Origin: Phalacrocorax aristotelis
Lineage: Eukaryota > Chordata > Aves > Suliformes > Phalacrocoracidae
DNA: 64,000 nucleotides
NCBI RefSeq assembly: GCF_949628215.1
Contig: NC_134276.1
Span: 9,513,690 to 9,577,689 of the forward strand
Reading direction: 5' to 3'
The notes beneath the pieces are model-generated. The model saw nothing but the letters and a program-made list of their open reading frames with translations. It was not told the origin of the DNA and did not search any database. Both the position numbers and the translations under genes were made by a program. Positions 34,101 to 48,200 of this stretch are shown one piece after another. Position 1 is the stretch's first letter; each line of letters starts with the position of its first letter.

Positions 34101-37100
34101 TTCTTTCTTTCAGGTATTTAAATCTGTAGAATACTGCAGCATCAAGGAATCAAGGAGGTGTCAGCAGGATGATTAGGTTGAATTTGGTGTAGCCACTCCC
34201 AGAAAGATATGGCTGAGCTGCTGGGGGTCCATAAATATCTCCCCAGAGCACATCCAGCCTGTAGTGGAATACATAAGCTGGTACTGAGTGGATGGTGACC
34301 TCCTGGAGAGCCCTCCAGCCCTGTGATTCAATTAAAGAAGGTGACCTTCTCAGAGTCGCCTTCACTGAAAGGAAATGGTTTTTCAGAACCGTCACATCTC
34401 ATATACGAACAGCTTTTCTGTCTGAGTGACTGGTACATATGAGCATTTTAATCTTCAAAGGGCAAAGGGGTTTACAAACCTGAAAGAATTAGTTATCTAC
34501 ACAACCCCATAGGTAAACACTATTATTTTCACTGTTAAGAACTGGGGGGGAAAAACAGAGGAGTTAAATTACTCTAGTGTCCTCCGTGTTGATATTACAA
34601 TGTGTGGGTCAGGAGGGAAATTGGATGGCCATGAAAAGTAGAAATCATGACAACAATACAGCTGTATCATGTTGAAATAAAACACTAATAACAAACTTCC
34701 AAGACAATCCATTCTATTTAGACTTTCCAGTCAATTTTCAAATTGGTAAAAAGTTAAAATGATAACTCATTTCCCTGTCCAGGTGTTTGTTTGCAGTTTG
34801 ATGTTCTGCTTTAGCTGGTGTAATTGCAGGCTGCCGATGCAAGGAACGGTCCTGCTCTGCCTCTTCCCTCCTCTCTCTTCTGCCAGGCCCAGCAGGTGCT
34901 TTTGTGGCGTCAAAGCCAGAGATTGAGCAGCCTCAGGTGAGCAAGGTGATCAGACAAAAAGCTTAACATGGCCCAGAAAAGGAATATTTTTCCATTGCAT
35001 TGCCTCACTGAGCCACTCACTGAACCTGTGTCTAGACCATCGTGGGGTCTGATGTGAAGGCAAGAGCTGGAGGAAGGCATCGGCAGCATCAATTTCGCTA
35101 CAGTCACAGCAGTGGATTTGTTGGAGTACTGAACTGCACTCCATAATGGGACTAATTATTTCATGATCTAACCCACTTCTCCCAGGCTTCTGGCACATTC
35201 TCATATTCTGAGGTGCAAGTCAGCAGTTTGCTAAAAGCACTGCATCGCATAAGGGTCTGCCTATTCCAGGCAAAAAGATCACCCATTCAACGCTGTCCTG
35301 AGGTGGGATTTATGTCCCAACTGCAGAGAGGTGCTCTGCTGCCTGTTGCAAAACCGAATTGGTTTTGTGCCATGGAATTGAGCGCTGCCTCAGTCACAGT
35401 GATGCAAAGTGTGGTGGTAGCACATAGGACCCATGTGCATGCACCCATGTGACTTCTGGGAGCCTAAATCATCCAGGAGGCTGTTAGTGGTGCTTGCCCT
35501 GCCTGGGTGAGCTCCCTCAGAAGCTGGTGACAAAGACATGTTCAGTTGCAGCAAGAGGTGCTATGGTGTGTGGAGCACTTTTCTCGGCAGGTGGAAAGGT
35601 CTTTCCAATGCATCGCAGACCGTTACTGCCTGGTAGGGGCTGGTGAACTGAGGGCACCCATAAGTCATTCCTGTGCTTTATCAACTGCCAAACTGAGACT
35701 GAACAAGGCGAGCTCCCACTGAAACACCAACACTTCTCTGTTTATTGCTATGTACTACTGCCTGCAGACCACAAGAAACCTTGCAGTACTATATCAGGTA
35801 TGCTCCTATTTGAGAAAGAATTAAAACCCAAAAGATATTTGCAATTGTAAGATCTTAGCAAACAACCTTTCTATGATTACTGCCCACAACTCCGCTGAAG
35901 TTCTGCCTAGTTTTAAAACAGGGCTGCATAGGGTGAAAACACAGATGCAGCTGTGTGGTGTGACCTCAAAGCCAAATGCCAGTTAAACTCCGCACGTACC
36001 AAAGAACCATGTGCATATGCCAAATATTCATTATTGCTTTTCCACCCTGAGTTTTAAAAACAAACACTGGATGCTTTTCTTTTTTCCTTTTTTTTATTTC
36101 TGTTATTTCGTTACTTGCTACTCCAAGCTGCCTTGGGGATTATACAACTGATGCATTTTAAAATATGTCAAGAGCTTGTCAGTTTGTAGCACTTTTTCTG
36201 AAATGCTGCCAAGCCATTTTCCCATCAAACCTGAAGGTTGGCAGGAAAAAAATATAACATCATCTCCCAGAAAAATTTCTGTAATTGCCTTCCTGTTTAT
36301 CACCAACTTCAGTCTTTAATTGGTTTTACTCCTTCAACACCAGGGCCACAAAAAAAATGGAGTCTGTCTTGGACTCTTTCACCTTGTTTTACATATAAAA
36401 TTAAAAAGCTTTTTATCTAGGGCTATTCCTCATCTCCTCTGAAACACAGATGCAATCAGACTTCAAACCAAATCACAGGTTTTGCAAGTGCACTTTGGTT
36501 GTCTCCATTTAAAGGAGATTAAGAAGTTTATTATCAGCGCTGCCATTCAATCCTCGCACCCAGACAGTTGCGAAATGCAGGACACACCATTGCTGGCTAT
36601 TGATGCACTGGGGGAGGTGACACCAGAGATGAGGACGTGTGCAACCTGAAGCCAAATGGCTGCTGGCAGAGCAGCGGGTGGGCACATGCTGGCCAGGTCA
36701 AAATTCAGTTTGGAAATCAGAAGGTGGCTCCTAACCCAGAAGCAGCTGTGTTATCCCAGCAAAGCAGGGCAAATTGGGAGTGCCCCTGGGGTGGAGCAGA
36801 GTGAAGGATTACGGGCCACAGCCCAGACTGAGCTCAGTGACTGGGAGGCACATCCCCAGTCCTACAATTCTGCAAAAATGAGTGGCATGCGTATAAAACA
36901 TATTAAGAATACTTTAAGGAGCCTAATTTAGACTTCTGATTTGAATTGCTCTTTGAAGGAGTCTCTTTCTGTTCCCACTGTTTCCCACAGTAGGAACCTA
37001 AAGAAATCTCACTAACATATGTCACAGGTTTAAAATTGCCTATTTTCTGAATGATGCTAAACTATGAAAATAACAACGCTAGGCTGTTCATTTCTGTTAT

Positions 37101-38762
37101 TCAATAGCTGATCGTTTTCTTTCTTCAGAGAGACCAAAGTTTTTCTTCAGGGAAAATCTTAACTGAGTGTTGGCTTTAATGGAATAAATTGTCAGAAGCA
37201 GCTGCTTCTGGTTTTAGTCTATAAAGCCACTGAGTTAGTTGTCTTGAGTCTATCTTATCTCTAACATAAGACTTTTAGCTGTGGTTACATTTGAGAAAGT
37301 TGTAGCAAGCCATTCAGTGCGTATTCATTCATTTTTCTTAGAAAAAACCAAAAATGCTCCCATAATTTTCAGATGCCATTTTCTAAAATATTGTTAACAA
37401 AACCACTATGTTCAGGATGCTTAAAAGGAATTTGTACCTATTTTGAGGTGCCTTAAAACATGCCAATGCTCTGAGATTGTGCCACAATAGCCTTTGGAAC
37501 ATCAGCACACAAATACGCGAGATCTTTGGATATAATCTGCTTGAATAGGGATGCTTTGACTTCTTTTAAATGCAAAATTACAAGAAATGAGTTGTCTTGT
37601 GATAGTCCGAATTGGCACACCTGTGTTGTTTGCCATGAGATAACTAACAGGAGGCAAAGGTGGTTTGCTTTGACTAATGTCATAAACACGAAATGCAGCA
37701 GGAAAGCACAAAAAGCCTGTCCTACAAAATCAACAGCGCTAACTGCTCAGGGGAGGAGGCGCAGTGATGGAGCAGAGCAGGCTCCAGATTTGCTCCCAGT
37801 TCATGTCAAGTGCATGCCACTTCGTGCAGGTGGAAGTGGTACCATGTCGAAAGCAGAGGGATGTGCCGTGAGCCCTGAGCCCTCACTTATCTGTACTGCA
37901 GCAGATATGTCTTAATCACCACAAAACAGGCGTACCGTGCACGCTGAACTAGACCTCTGCCTTTTTTGCATTTGCTCTTTTAGAAACAAAGGCAAAAATT
38001 ATTTTTTTACATGTAATATTCTGCCAGTGGTTGGAATCACATGTCACAGCATCATCTGAGCTTTAAAAATTATAAAACTACCATCTCTATTTTTAATTCT
38101 TTTTCTGTCCAGTGTATTTTGTTTTCTGGGGATTTTTTTCATCTTACTGTTCTCAGTTTTTTGCTTCTCACTTCTGCTTTGATTCTTCTCTGCTTGTTCC
38201 CTCTTGCAAGCAATTTTTACTTTATTGAAAGCAATATCAGACCTATTACAGAGCTGCAGGGCTCGCTTGCATTAACCTTAGGATTGCTTCACACCACTTT
38301 GGGTAAGAAGCTGAGGGCTAGTTTCTCACTATGTCTTTGTTTGTACTCCCCATCTATTGTCTCTAGTTACTGTCTTGTCTAGCACATGGATAGTCACAGG
38401 GGGATAGGGCACAAGGGTGAGGAGCTGTATTTTTATTTTGTTTTTGTACAGGACCTACCCCTGTACAGTCCTACATCTCCTAGGTACCGTTTCACTATAA
38501 ACAATGCATTATTTAATGCATTTGGTTCATTGGATAACCTCTGCAAGTTTGCAAATGCCAAAACAATAAATGGAGGCTTCTCTAAGACTGAAAATACGTA
38601 TTTTTATCACCTTTTAGCCCTGCCTGCAGACCTGATTATTTTCATAGTGATAGCATTCCTGCGTTGATCCACATTCAATACAGACAGACTTTGCATGGCA
38701 TCACATAATGGAAACCCCACAGTGTCCTCTGGAGTCGTGAGCAATGACACCCTCCCAGGTGT
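31177..38762. other. Gene-free intergenic stretch
   Basis: About 7.6 kb with no recognisable gene or long mobile element. It holds a G-run (31556-31575), T-rich and G-rich homopolymer tracts near 32915-32958, and many short open frames without family resemblance. Confidence 0.65.
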
Positions 38763-39280
38763 TGTCCCTAAACCAGGGCTCTGCACCCAGTGTGCAAAAT
38801 GCCAATCAACACACTGAGTCAAGATATTTGTCTTTATTGCCAGCCTGCAGAGTGGGGTGCTGGGCATTTACCGGCAGCCAGCACACCTTTTAGAAACACA
38901 TGGGGGTCTTTTATACAAAATTATAACAAAAAGAAGTTACAAAAGTTGGTCTGCGCTTGTCTTACTTTTAGCTCATTACATTAAGATGGGCTCACATTTA
39001 CGTCTACGGCCTCCTCCTAGAGGTGTGCTTTTTAGTAAAATAATGACCAAGGTAACCAGAGGTCATACCTTCAACCTATCAGCTATCACTAAATTCTGTC
39101 CTGCTGTGGCTTCTGCCTGAACAACAGCTATCCCCAAGGCAGGTATTTGTGGATCTTTGGTTTAGGGGCTTTCTGTTCTTGTTGTCAAGGTTTCAAGGCT
39201 GACCTTCATCATTGTTTTAACCATTCAATATCAAAGGGTGGTTACGTTTATTTGTACTAGCCATAGTTTATAAGACAGCA
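38763..39280 (-). mobile_element. Solo LTR fossil, family A copy 1
   Basis: Minus-strand retroviral-type LTR. In the element's sense there is a TATA box (plus strand CTTTTATAC, 38908-38916) followed about 75 bp later by AATAAA (38838-38833) and a short U5. Bounded by TG...CA and flanked by GTGT on both sides (38759-38762 and 39281-39284), a possible 4-bp target duplication. It matches a second copy at 49.7 kb over most of its length. No adjoining internal region is recognisable. The U3 boundary is less certain than the U5 one. Confidence 0.75.
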
Positions 39281-40424
39281 GTGTTGAGCTGGGAGGAGAC
39301 TAATGAGGCCTGAAGCATTGAGCCATGCCCAGGTACATTTTCTTTGCATCTAACCTCCATTTCACATAAGTATAAACAGATGCATAAAGCTGCAATCAGG
39401 AGCAGGGTCTGGCCCATCTGTTTAAGAGACAGTGTAAGTCCATCTTCTCATCCGGCCTTATTGTACATGGACACATTGCCTGAGAAGTTAAAAATGCAGA
39501 ATACATTCATGCAATCCCAGAGAAATTACCATCAGAGAAACCTGGGAAAGATGCTGGAGAGAACATGTTCCAGGCTTGCATCAAATAGCACTTGATTCGT
39601 AGCTACCCAAAATGATTACTTCAATATGATAATATGAAGTAATGCCAATAATATGATAACACCAAGGCCACAACTGATTTTGGCCTAATGAGTACAGTGG
39701 TGGAAAATGTCCCTTTCTGAACACTGACACTGTTTTACAAAGCATGGGGATTTTCCTTTGAGTACTGATGAAACCAAGCCTTACTTAAATGAGGTGGACA
39801 TCAATTCTGGTTTTGCACTGGGTACATCAAAATCCCCCTCTGGTTTCCTGGTTGCTGAAGCCGTAGGGAATTATTGTCATTCTCCCCAGTTAGTCCACAA
39901 TATTGTTGACAAAGCCTGCTCAGAGCATATGAAAATAACTTCCTTTTGTGTTGCCAAATGCCCGTTGGAGGGGCACTTTCAGAAACTGATGTTACTTAGA
40001 ATAATTTGCAATTTGCAAATTATAAATAGAACAATTTGCAAAAAAAAAGCACTCCTCAAATTGAAAGAGAAAATCTCTTGTCTCCCCTGACCTGCTAAAT
40101 ACTCCTTAGCACCTGCTCAAGGCAGTATGAACACCTGTTCGAGGAGATCCCAACAAATCAGTGCTTCACATACAGCAAAGCTACTCAGGGACAAGCAGCC
40201 TGAAGTGTCATCGCCATCTTGAACTCCTTCTGCTCAACAGCAGCCTTAAGCCAGCCCAGGGGACACGAACACAGGGCACACAGACTGGCCCAGGCACAGG
40301 GCTGGCAATCACACTGCTCTGCTCCAGGCAGGTGAAGGCTGCCTTTTCACCTCTGCTGCCATGACCTTACTGCAGTTATCTATCTGATCTTGCTTTCAGA
40401 TCAGGTGCCTGCTGTTTCTCAGCA
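39281..40424. other. Intergenic spacer between LTR fossils
   Basis: No gene recognised. It includes repeated ATTTGCAA words at 40002-40040, one forming a 12-bp palindrome (40010-40021). Confidence 0.65.
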
Positions 40425-41065
40425 TGTTTTCTGAAAAGTGGGTTCATTCACCTGCTGTGCAAAACACCAAAATACACACAGAGCAGAGGTATTTTATTCA
40501 TTACATATTTGCGCAAAGATGGGTGCAAGGTGGCAACTCCGCAAAGCTAGCTCGCCACACCAAGAAACTACAAGGTGTTTATACAGTTAAATGTGTCAGT
40601 AACAGCTAATATTCATGCCTCCTGCCTAATCATTGGTTTGTTTCTTTCTCACTTCTCACCTTTAAGAAGGTATATTTGCCACACATGCTCAGAGAGTAAG
40701 GGGCTTATTTGAGTAGGGGGTTTTCTGGCCTATCGGCATGATTTTTATTATTATAATGAGAGAATTTCACCTAAAGGACATTTAGTTTTAATCCTTATCA
40801 ACATGCATAAACATGCCAATTAGTTGTCCTCCTTGACTATATACTTTATCACCCAGCTTTTGGTGTCTTCTGAGGTGGGATGTTCCCTTTTATCAGTCTC
40901 TCAGTTCTTCTTCAAGGGTATAGTCATAAAACAAATGCTTCCCTATTTCTCAGCTCCCTTCTCTGACCACCAAATTCTGTTTTGCAAGGCTCACATGGTT
41001 CATTGTTATTACTTAGCAGAAAATTCCGTTTTCTTCAGGAAAGATATTTCTTCAGGACGTATGCA
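40425..41065 (-). mobile_element. Solo LTR fossil, family B
   Basis: Minus-strand LTR of about 641 bp. In element sense: TATA-like box (plus GTTTATAC, 40577-40584), AATAAA (40498-40493), then a U5 ending in CA. It starts TG and ends CA on the plus strand and is flanked by CAGCA on both sides (40420-40424 and 41066-41070), a 5-bp target duplication as expected for ERVL-like elements. It does not match family A. No internal coding region recognised nearby. Confidence 0.7.
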
Positions 41066-41070
41066 CAGCA

Positions 41071-41900
41071 CATATGCAGCAATGGGGCCAATCTTTTCTA
41101 GTTGGGTGGAAAAGTTGAAGGTCCTCAGAAGGTGGGCTGGCTGTCTGATCATCCAGTACAAGACAATGGCTAGAAGTTCACATCCAGCAGATGTAGTTTC
41201 TCTTTTAAAGTGATGTAAGGCCTCATAGGATGTATTTCAGAACTGGCCATTTGAAGCTATATTTGGGTGTTCCTCGCTGGGTTTTGCACTGTTTTGGTGC
41301 CACAGTATACACACAAGTTAATTTTAAAGAGCAGTCAAACTCTGCTCACAAATAATGTGCATGCAGGGAAGCACCTGCTTGCCAAACACAGGTATGTTCA
41401 CCACCTCAGAACACCACTTGTATTCTCATATGTGTAAGGGTTCATCTGTACTTTTTGCAGTAGTAGCCCAAAGTCCCTGCCATTTGTGGGAACAGTGAGT
41501 CTCTAGGAAAACACAGAAAACAAGGAGAGGTTATGCTCCCCTTCTCTCCTTCCTTTGAAATCTTTTACAGACATCTGCTCAAATCACTGGCTCTACAGGT
41601 TGTGAAGGCTTGGGCTAAGTTGCCCTGCCCTTGTTCTCCCTTCCTTCTTAAATATATGAGACAAAATACTTGTAAGCAGAGACTTACTCAACTTTCTGCT
41701 TCAACGCCATGGCCTCCACTACTTTCTTCAGGTAGAGAGGAAATTCTCTGACAGCAGGTTCCTGCAGGAGCAGGAATAAAAGTCCCTGCACAGGGAAGCT
41801 CACCTTCCTGAGCAGCAGCATGGAGCAGGGAGATCTCAGGCTTTGGTGAGCAGCACTTGTGGACTTCTCTTCCATCCCTCTGCAAAAGAAGAGGTCCAGA
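41071..41900. other. Intergenic spacer
   Basis: No gene or repeat recognised. Confidence 0.6.
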
Positions 41901-42245
41901 GTACGTAGGATCACGGGATGATTCATGTTGGGAAGGACTTTGGGGATCTCTACTCTGACCTCTTGGCCAAAGCAGGATCAGCTATGAATGAAGTCAGGTC
42001 GCTGAAGGCTTTATCCAGATGGATCTGGAAAACCTGCAAGGACAGAGAGTGCAGAAACTTTCTGGGCCCCTGTCCCACTGCCTGACTGTCCTCTTGGTGA
42101 AAAAGCTTTTCCTAACATCCAGTCTGAACATCTGCTGTTGTCTGTAATGCTCATACCATACACCCCTGTGAGGACCTTGGCTCTGTTTTCGTGATGACAC
42201 CACAGGGAAAGCCTTGCCCAATGTCTTTCTGCAATGCTGTAAGGA
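41901..42245 (-). mobile_element. Old CR1 fragment
   Basis: Minus-strand CR1 3' region. The plus strand reads TTGGGAAGGACTTTGGGGAT, then AAAAGCTTTTCCTAACATCC and CAGTCTGAACATC, the usual reverse-complement CR1 words. Clearly diverged from consensus and 5'-truncated, so older than the 28-kb copies. Confidence 0.8.
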
Positions 42246-45200
42246 GGTGATGAAACCATACTATTTAGCCCCCAATGAACATACAGGGCATATGATGCTT
42301 GCCTGATTTAGAACTACAGTCATCTCTTTACCCCATATCCATGGTACAGGGGCAGGTTGGATGCAGAAAGAGACTGTGAGAAGTCTTGTGAGTTTTAAAT
42401 GGTCCTGAAATGGCCTGACGACATGGGAAAGCAATCAGCCCTCCTTCACTGGTGTGTCCTGTGGGCAGGAGAGAGCTCTCTCCAGTGCTGGGAATGGAGC
42501 CAGCACAACCCGTGACACACACCTGGGCTGCTGGCACTGCTCTCTCCCCTTCCTGGGCAGCAAGAAGTCCAGCCAGCTCCTGAAGCACAGCTCTCTGGAG
42601 GGGTGTAGTCAGTCTTGGTCTGTGAAAATTGAGGTTCAGCTGAACTACAGTGGCCTGTATTTGTCAGAAGAGAGCAAAGGCATGTGGTGAGCACAAATAC
42701 CTCTGTTTTCTGGTGTGTCCGGTCAGCCTGGTGGGATTATCTTGTGTGTGCTGCTTTGCTTTTCGGTTCGCCCAAGGCCTTGGGGTGGAGGGGATGTTGT
42801 AAGGTCTGTACTGCCAGGGTTTTCTGTGTGACAGTGAGTGCTAGAGGCTTGCTGTGTTTGAGAAAGAAAAGGTTAAACCTCCATGTGATACAGTTGTAAG
42901 AGGAAAGAAGTAACCCCAGCTGGGAGGTTTATACTGGGATTAGCAGCATCGGCAGCTGTGAACCTGCAGCAGTTTTGCAAACAGCGCTCAGATCACCCCC
43001 AGCTCTGGGGAAACATTTCTGCTACAACGTTGTCCTCCCCCATTCACAGGAGAGGCAAAGTGCAGTCCCTACTCTGGACTCTCCAAAAGCTCATGTATAG
43101 CAGAAGGGATTGAATATGGCCGTGTACTTAATTTTACAAAAATAAATGACAGTTCTGTTGAAAAAGAGTCAGGCAAGTGTCAAGTGATCGTATTGCTTCT
43201 TTGCTTACCTGCAAAATGATTACTCATTTGCCCTCCTCTTTCCCAGTGTGAAGTGTCCGTTCATTGCTCTTCACACTTGTTTTTGCTTTGCTACTTGTTT
43301 CTCCAAGTTCACAACCTCTCTCACTTACATCCTCTCCTCTTCTGGGCAATTACCTCCCTGCCCATGGAAGAACTGCTGAACGCAGGCTGAACACTGCAGC
43401 AAAGAGCTTCCGTTGCTGAGTGTGCAATGATATCAAATCCCACTGGAAACTGGAGGCTAACACAGATAGCCAAAAGTATGGTGTGCACGTATGTGTGTGA
43501 AATATTAGAATATTTAAGCAGTCAAGATTGCTTTTACAACCCTGTGATTTCTCCTAACCTAGTAGGAAGGATTTGTTAATTGCTAGCATTAAAAGCTAAA
43601 ATCTGTGACACCCAGCGCTTGCCTCCATTTTAGGAAGACCATAAAGAAATTTGTTAGCCAGTTGGACACATCCTGCTTGAGCAAAAGCCTGTCTAGAAGA
43701 AAAAAGCATATTGCAAACTAAGGACTTTCTCTTAACCAGTTTTGCAATGTATTTAATTTGTGATCTTCAGGATGACATTACATTTGGTGTTTTCACTTCA
43801 CTTTTTCACAGCAGCTGGTTTTGTTCTGAGTTTTGTTTTCAAGGAAGCAGGAAAAAACAAAATCAGAAGGCATAGAAATATATTATCGACACTGGATTAA
43901 CTCCTGCTTTATTTGTCATCTGTAATTTTGCTGGCTATCTAGCTTATGGTTGACATTTTGGGGTGGTGGTTGCCTTGTACCTCCTGCCTAAGTTGCCTGT
44001 ATAGAGATTTCATTCCATGTCTCCAGGGGAGAGCTACAGAGTCAAGGTCTGAGTAGCTTCATGATGCACAAAATGAAGAAAACCGGGATATTCCGTAAGG
44101 GCAGAACAAAAAAGACCAGTAGTTTGTTTTTAGACAAACTCGTGTGCCTGCATACCTCATTACCTAAAAAGGCATTTGGGACAAATAACAGGTGGGAGAA
44201 GAAAGGGAAAAGGTATAGTATAGGGCTCTGACAGATCTCGCTGGTGATAACGTTGCTACCTCAGCTGAGCTGGCAGGACAGAACATACAATTCGTGTGTC
44301 CTACACACATGCAGTAGAGCCTTGCTAGACCATAGCCTGGCATACGAGCTCAGCCTGAGGCTAGAGGTGCAGAGGTGAGTTACCCAAGGCAGAAGGTTTG
44401 CTATGAGCATCTGAGAGAGTAGCTGTAGGTCCGTGTTCATGAACATCAACCATGGTGCTCAGGCAATCCAACTGCACGCTAAAATTTGCAACTCATCAGC
44501 CTGTGGGATTAGCTTAAAGCTTCCAGACAGATGTGAACCCATGCATGTTTCCATGGATTTAATGTTTAATATAACTCTCCTTCTCAAGAAGGGGGTGTCT
44601 ATGACAGGTTTGTTATCCTAAAGCAGTTAATAAGAATGCTACACATTTTTTTCTCCCTAAAAAAACTTTGTAGCACGAACTAAAATGCTAAAGTGATACT
44701 GAATGATACTTGATACCTGAGTTCCTGAGTTTTCTGGGCAAAGTGCTGAGCAGCCTTTGGGAAGCACACTGATGTTTATATGAGCAGAGGATTCCCCGTA
44801 GCTTCTGGGCTCCAGCTGATGAGATGTTCTCCCTGCCTGATCTGGGCTGTCCTGTTGCTTTCTCCTTTGTGAGAAAAGCCTGGTGCATACAACGCTGAAG
44901 CAGAGTGTGGTGCCAAGCACTGTTCAAAGGTCTCAGACAAAGCAGAGTTCATGGGGTTTAAAATACCATCCTCTGATTGTGGAGAGAGCTGCTGCTGTAA
45001 GGGACTAAGCAACAATTCCTCCCGTAACACCCCCTTCTTCTGTGTTCTTGGCTTGCAAGAAGCAGCTATTGCTACCCAGCAGCTAGGCTGGACAAAGTCT
45101 GTTAGGTTAACGTGAAGTTAACATTTGCACTGTGTGTGGGTGGAAGCACAGGGGCTTGGAATCGCTCATTACCACAGAGTAAAATATCTCACTATGAGGA

Positions 45201-48200
45201 ATAATCCTGAAAGCCATTTCTTTTTTTCTTTTTGTACGCAGAAAAAAAAAATCTGAAACAATATTAATTCTGGAATCTTTGAATTTATTTCATGCAATCT
45301 TACCAAAAGGTTTTCTACTCAGACTGAAGTTTGGCAGGATCAAATACGAACTTAGAAATGAAGCACACAAAGAAATAAAACCTGGGCTATTTATATTAGA
45401 ATATTTGAACTCTTTCTAGTAATACATGAAAGCATGCAATTAACCTCTTCCCTGAATTGTCATTTATCTTTCTAGTGATTCTCCTTCCTCAGGCATGAAG
45501 GTTAACAGTGGATGCTTGTTTTGGCAAAGTGTTTTATTTTATAGGGAAAAGTAGCGCTTGTTAGGTAAAAAAACTCTTGGTCTGGATGCTCCCATGCTTC
45601 TTCCTTTCATCAGTGCAGAAAGAATATGAAACACCAATCCACTGAGATTTTACAGTCCTATTGCTCATAAGTAGAAGCAAAAGACAAAATGGATATTGGA
45701 TACCTGGTGCAAACAATTAGGTGTGAAATTTGCCATTGCTGGTTTACCGCCATCTCATTTTGGGAAGAATCAGAGGGCAGCTTGGTTGTGCAGTTCATGG
45801 ACCTTGCTGAAAAGGTGTCAGTGCCCTGTTTGCTACTGGATCTTTGTCTCATGGAGCTGGAGTCAGATTGCCATTTAGGGGTCTTGCTGACATCTGGGGT
45901 ACTAGCAACATGCACTAACCATTGGTCCCTGGGTACAACTGGGAAAGGCTGTTCTCAGTTTAAATGTATTTCCCTGGTTTTATTTTTCCAAAAATGAAAA
46001 AGAACATATGTTTTTCTAAAGAATGAGCTGCCAACCAAGACTTTAATGACAAAATGATCTAGTTTTTGGATAAAACAAGCAGTAATGAAACACAGAGAGA
46101 GTAATTTGGGTTTTGGAAAACAAGTTGGAGATAAAGCCTCTGAGGATTTCTTCCTCCTTTGAAGGGCTCATGCAATTCTTATTCATAATAGTGAAAGCTA
46201 CACCCACCTGGCAGAGAGATGTGTTTAGCAGAGCACAGCTTCAGTGGCAGCTTTGTATGTAGTGAAGTCACCTAATTTGGATGTGTGGAGGAAGAGGGTA
46301 GTGGAGGAAGGAAGTGTGACTAAGTCACAGACTACACATGTGACTTCATACAACTTACAAATAAGCACCCAAGTTCACCATCTGTGGAGCTGGGCAGTGC
46401 TTTAACATTTTGATTCATTCAGGGAGAAACAACAGTAATTATCACATAGAGATATTCTTGCAGGTGGTCCCAAATAGGGAAAAATGGTGGGGCAATGTGA
46501 TCTCTTCCTATTACTTGAAAGCCAAAATCTTCTCCAAAGATGTACATTAATTTATCAAAAGCATAGTCATCCAGCTGCAGTCCAGCCCATTACCTATACC
46601 TCCCAGAGAAAACACCTAGTATTTATACTGAGAGCCAAAGTGCCAAGCTGCATACATTCATGGCGTCTCCGCTAGACAGCTCTGTTCAATACGTTTAATA
46701 GATTTTCCTGAGCTGTTGTGTATTTGTTTTTCAAGCAGCATTCAGCTGTTTCCTGACTGTGCTAACATAAAAGATAATGGAATTTACTTATTTACCAATG
46801 CTTCATGCATATACACAAGCCTAGCTGCATATAAAATATTTCTTGGAACCTGACAACTGCCTTCATGCACGCTGATGATCATTGCAGTGTAATAATAGAG
46901 ACTGGAGAAAGGAACAAGGGGTAAGCTTTAAGTAGGAAATAAAGAACAGAGGTTTATTAAAGTAGTTTTGCAAAATGAGGGTTTAGTAATGAACTGGGAA
47001 AAGAGGTAAGGTAATTGCAACCAGAGAGCAAATATAATAAATAGGTTAGTGTTTCTTTTTCAGAGCGCTTTGCAGTTTTTGTTCAAAAAAGACAAAAAAA
47101 AAAAAAAGCAATGCACGCATCCTACAAACTTTGCATTTATGGTCAATAGATCTAATTACATTGAATATTACTCCTCGGGTCAAATGACTTTGAAATAGGC
47201 AAAGGCAGTTAGCTAACTAGCAGCCAGGATTCATAAAAGATCTCTGAGCTGAGGCATTCAAACCACAGCATAATGCCTTGTGACTTCAACAGGGTGATTA
47301 ACTCTTGATTCACTGTTCTGAGAGCAGCAGACAGCAGCCACTTCCTCCTGAGTGATGCTGATACCATGCGCACTGCCTTCAGGCAGAAAGTGTATATCTT
47401 TCGTGCTTTCCCAGAAATTTTGCAGCTGCTTTCTGCTCTCCCTTGCACTGGTACTGCTCATGCTCTTAGATTTAAGAACTTCTTTCTTATTTGTATTGTA
47501 AGACACAAAACTTGTAACATTGCTGACAGCTGGTTTTATGTCCACTCTAGGGAATTTCCTACCTATAATTTTGATGAACATCCATTAGCAAAATGGGGAG
47601 ATACTGATCCAGTGTTTGCTAGTGTATTGCTAACAACATGATGAATGCCAGGTTGTAGGAAGCTATGATTTTGTCTGCTTAAATGAGGTACATTTCTATT
47701 CTTTGTCATTGGAGAAAAAAAATCATCAGACAGTAACTCAGACCCTAGAATTCTGAGGCTGTTGTTGACTAAAGTGGACAGCGTGGGTGACCATGTGCCT
47801 GACTTGAGTGGGTAAATGAAACGCTCTGTACTGCTAAATCATTTATCAGTTACTAACTCATTTTCACACTATTTGGACGTGGCCTCTTCTCTAGCAGATG
47901 TTTCTTGGGGACAGCTAGCTGGAATGGTCTGGAATAAACCCAGGGGAGAAAGAGCTAACTAGCAGTGCACTCTCTGTTTAGCAGCACAGATGTACTCTTA
48001 GGAGCTTAAAGGTCGGTGGGATGGATGTAGGGTTCATTACTCTGTGGGGCCGCATAGTTCTTTATCTAGGCATAGAATTTGCAGATCGCTCCATGAAGGA
48101 GCTCTTTGCTTCTCATTGTACTCTACAAATAGTGCTAATAAGTACAGGATGTTTCCACTCATCAGGGGTTATTCCGGGGGTGTGTGTGTGTGTTCTAGAA

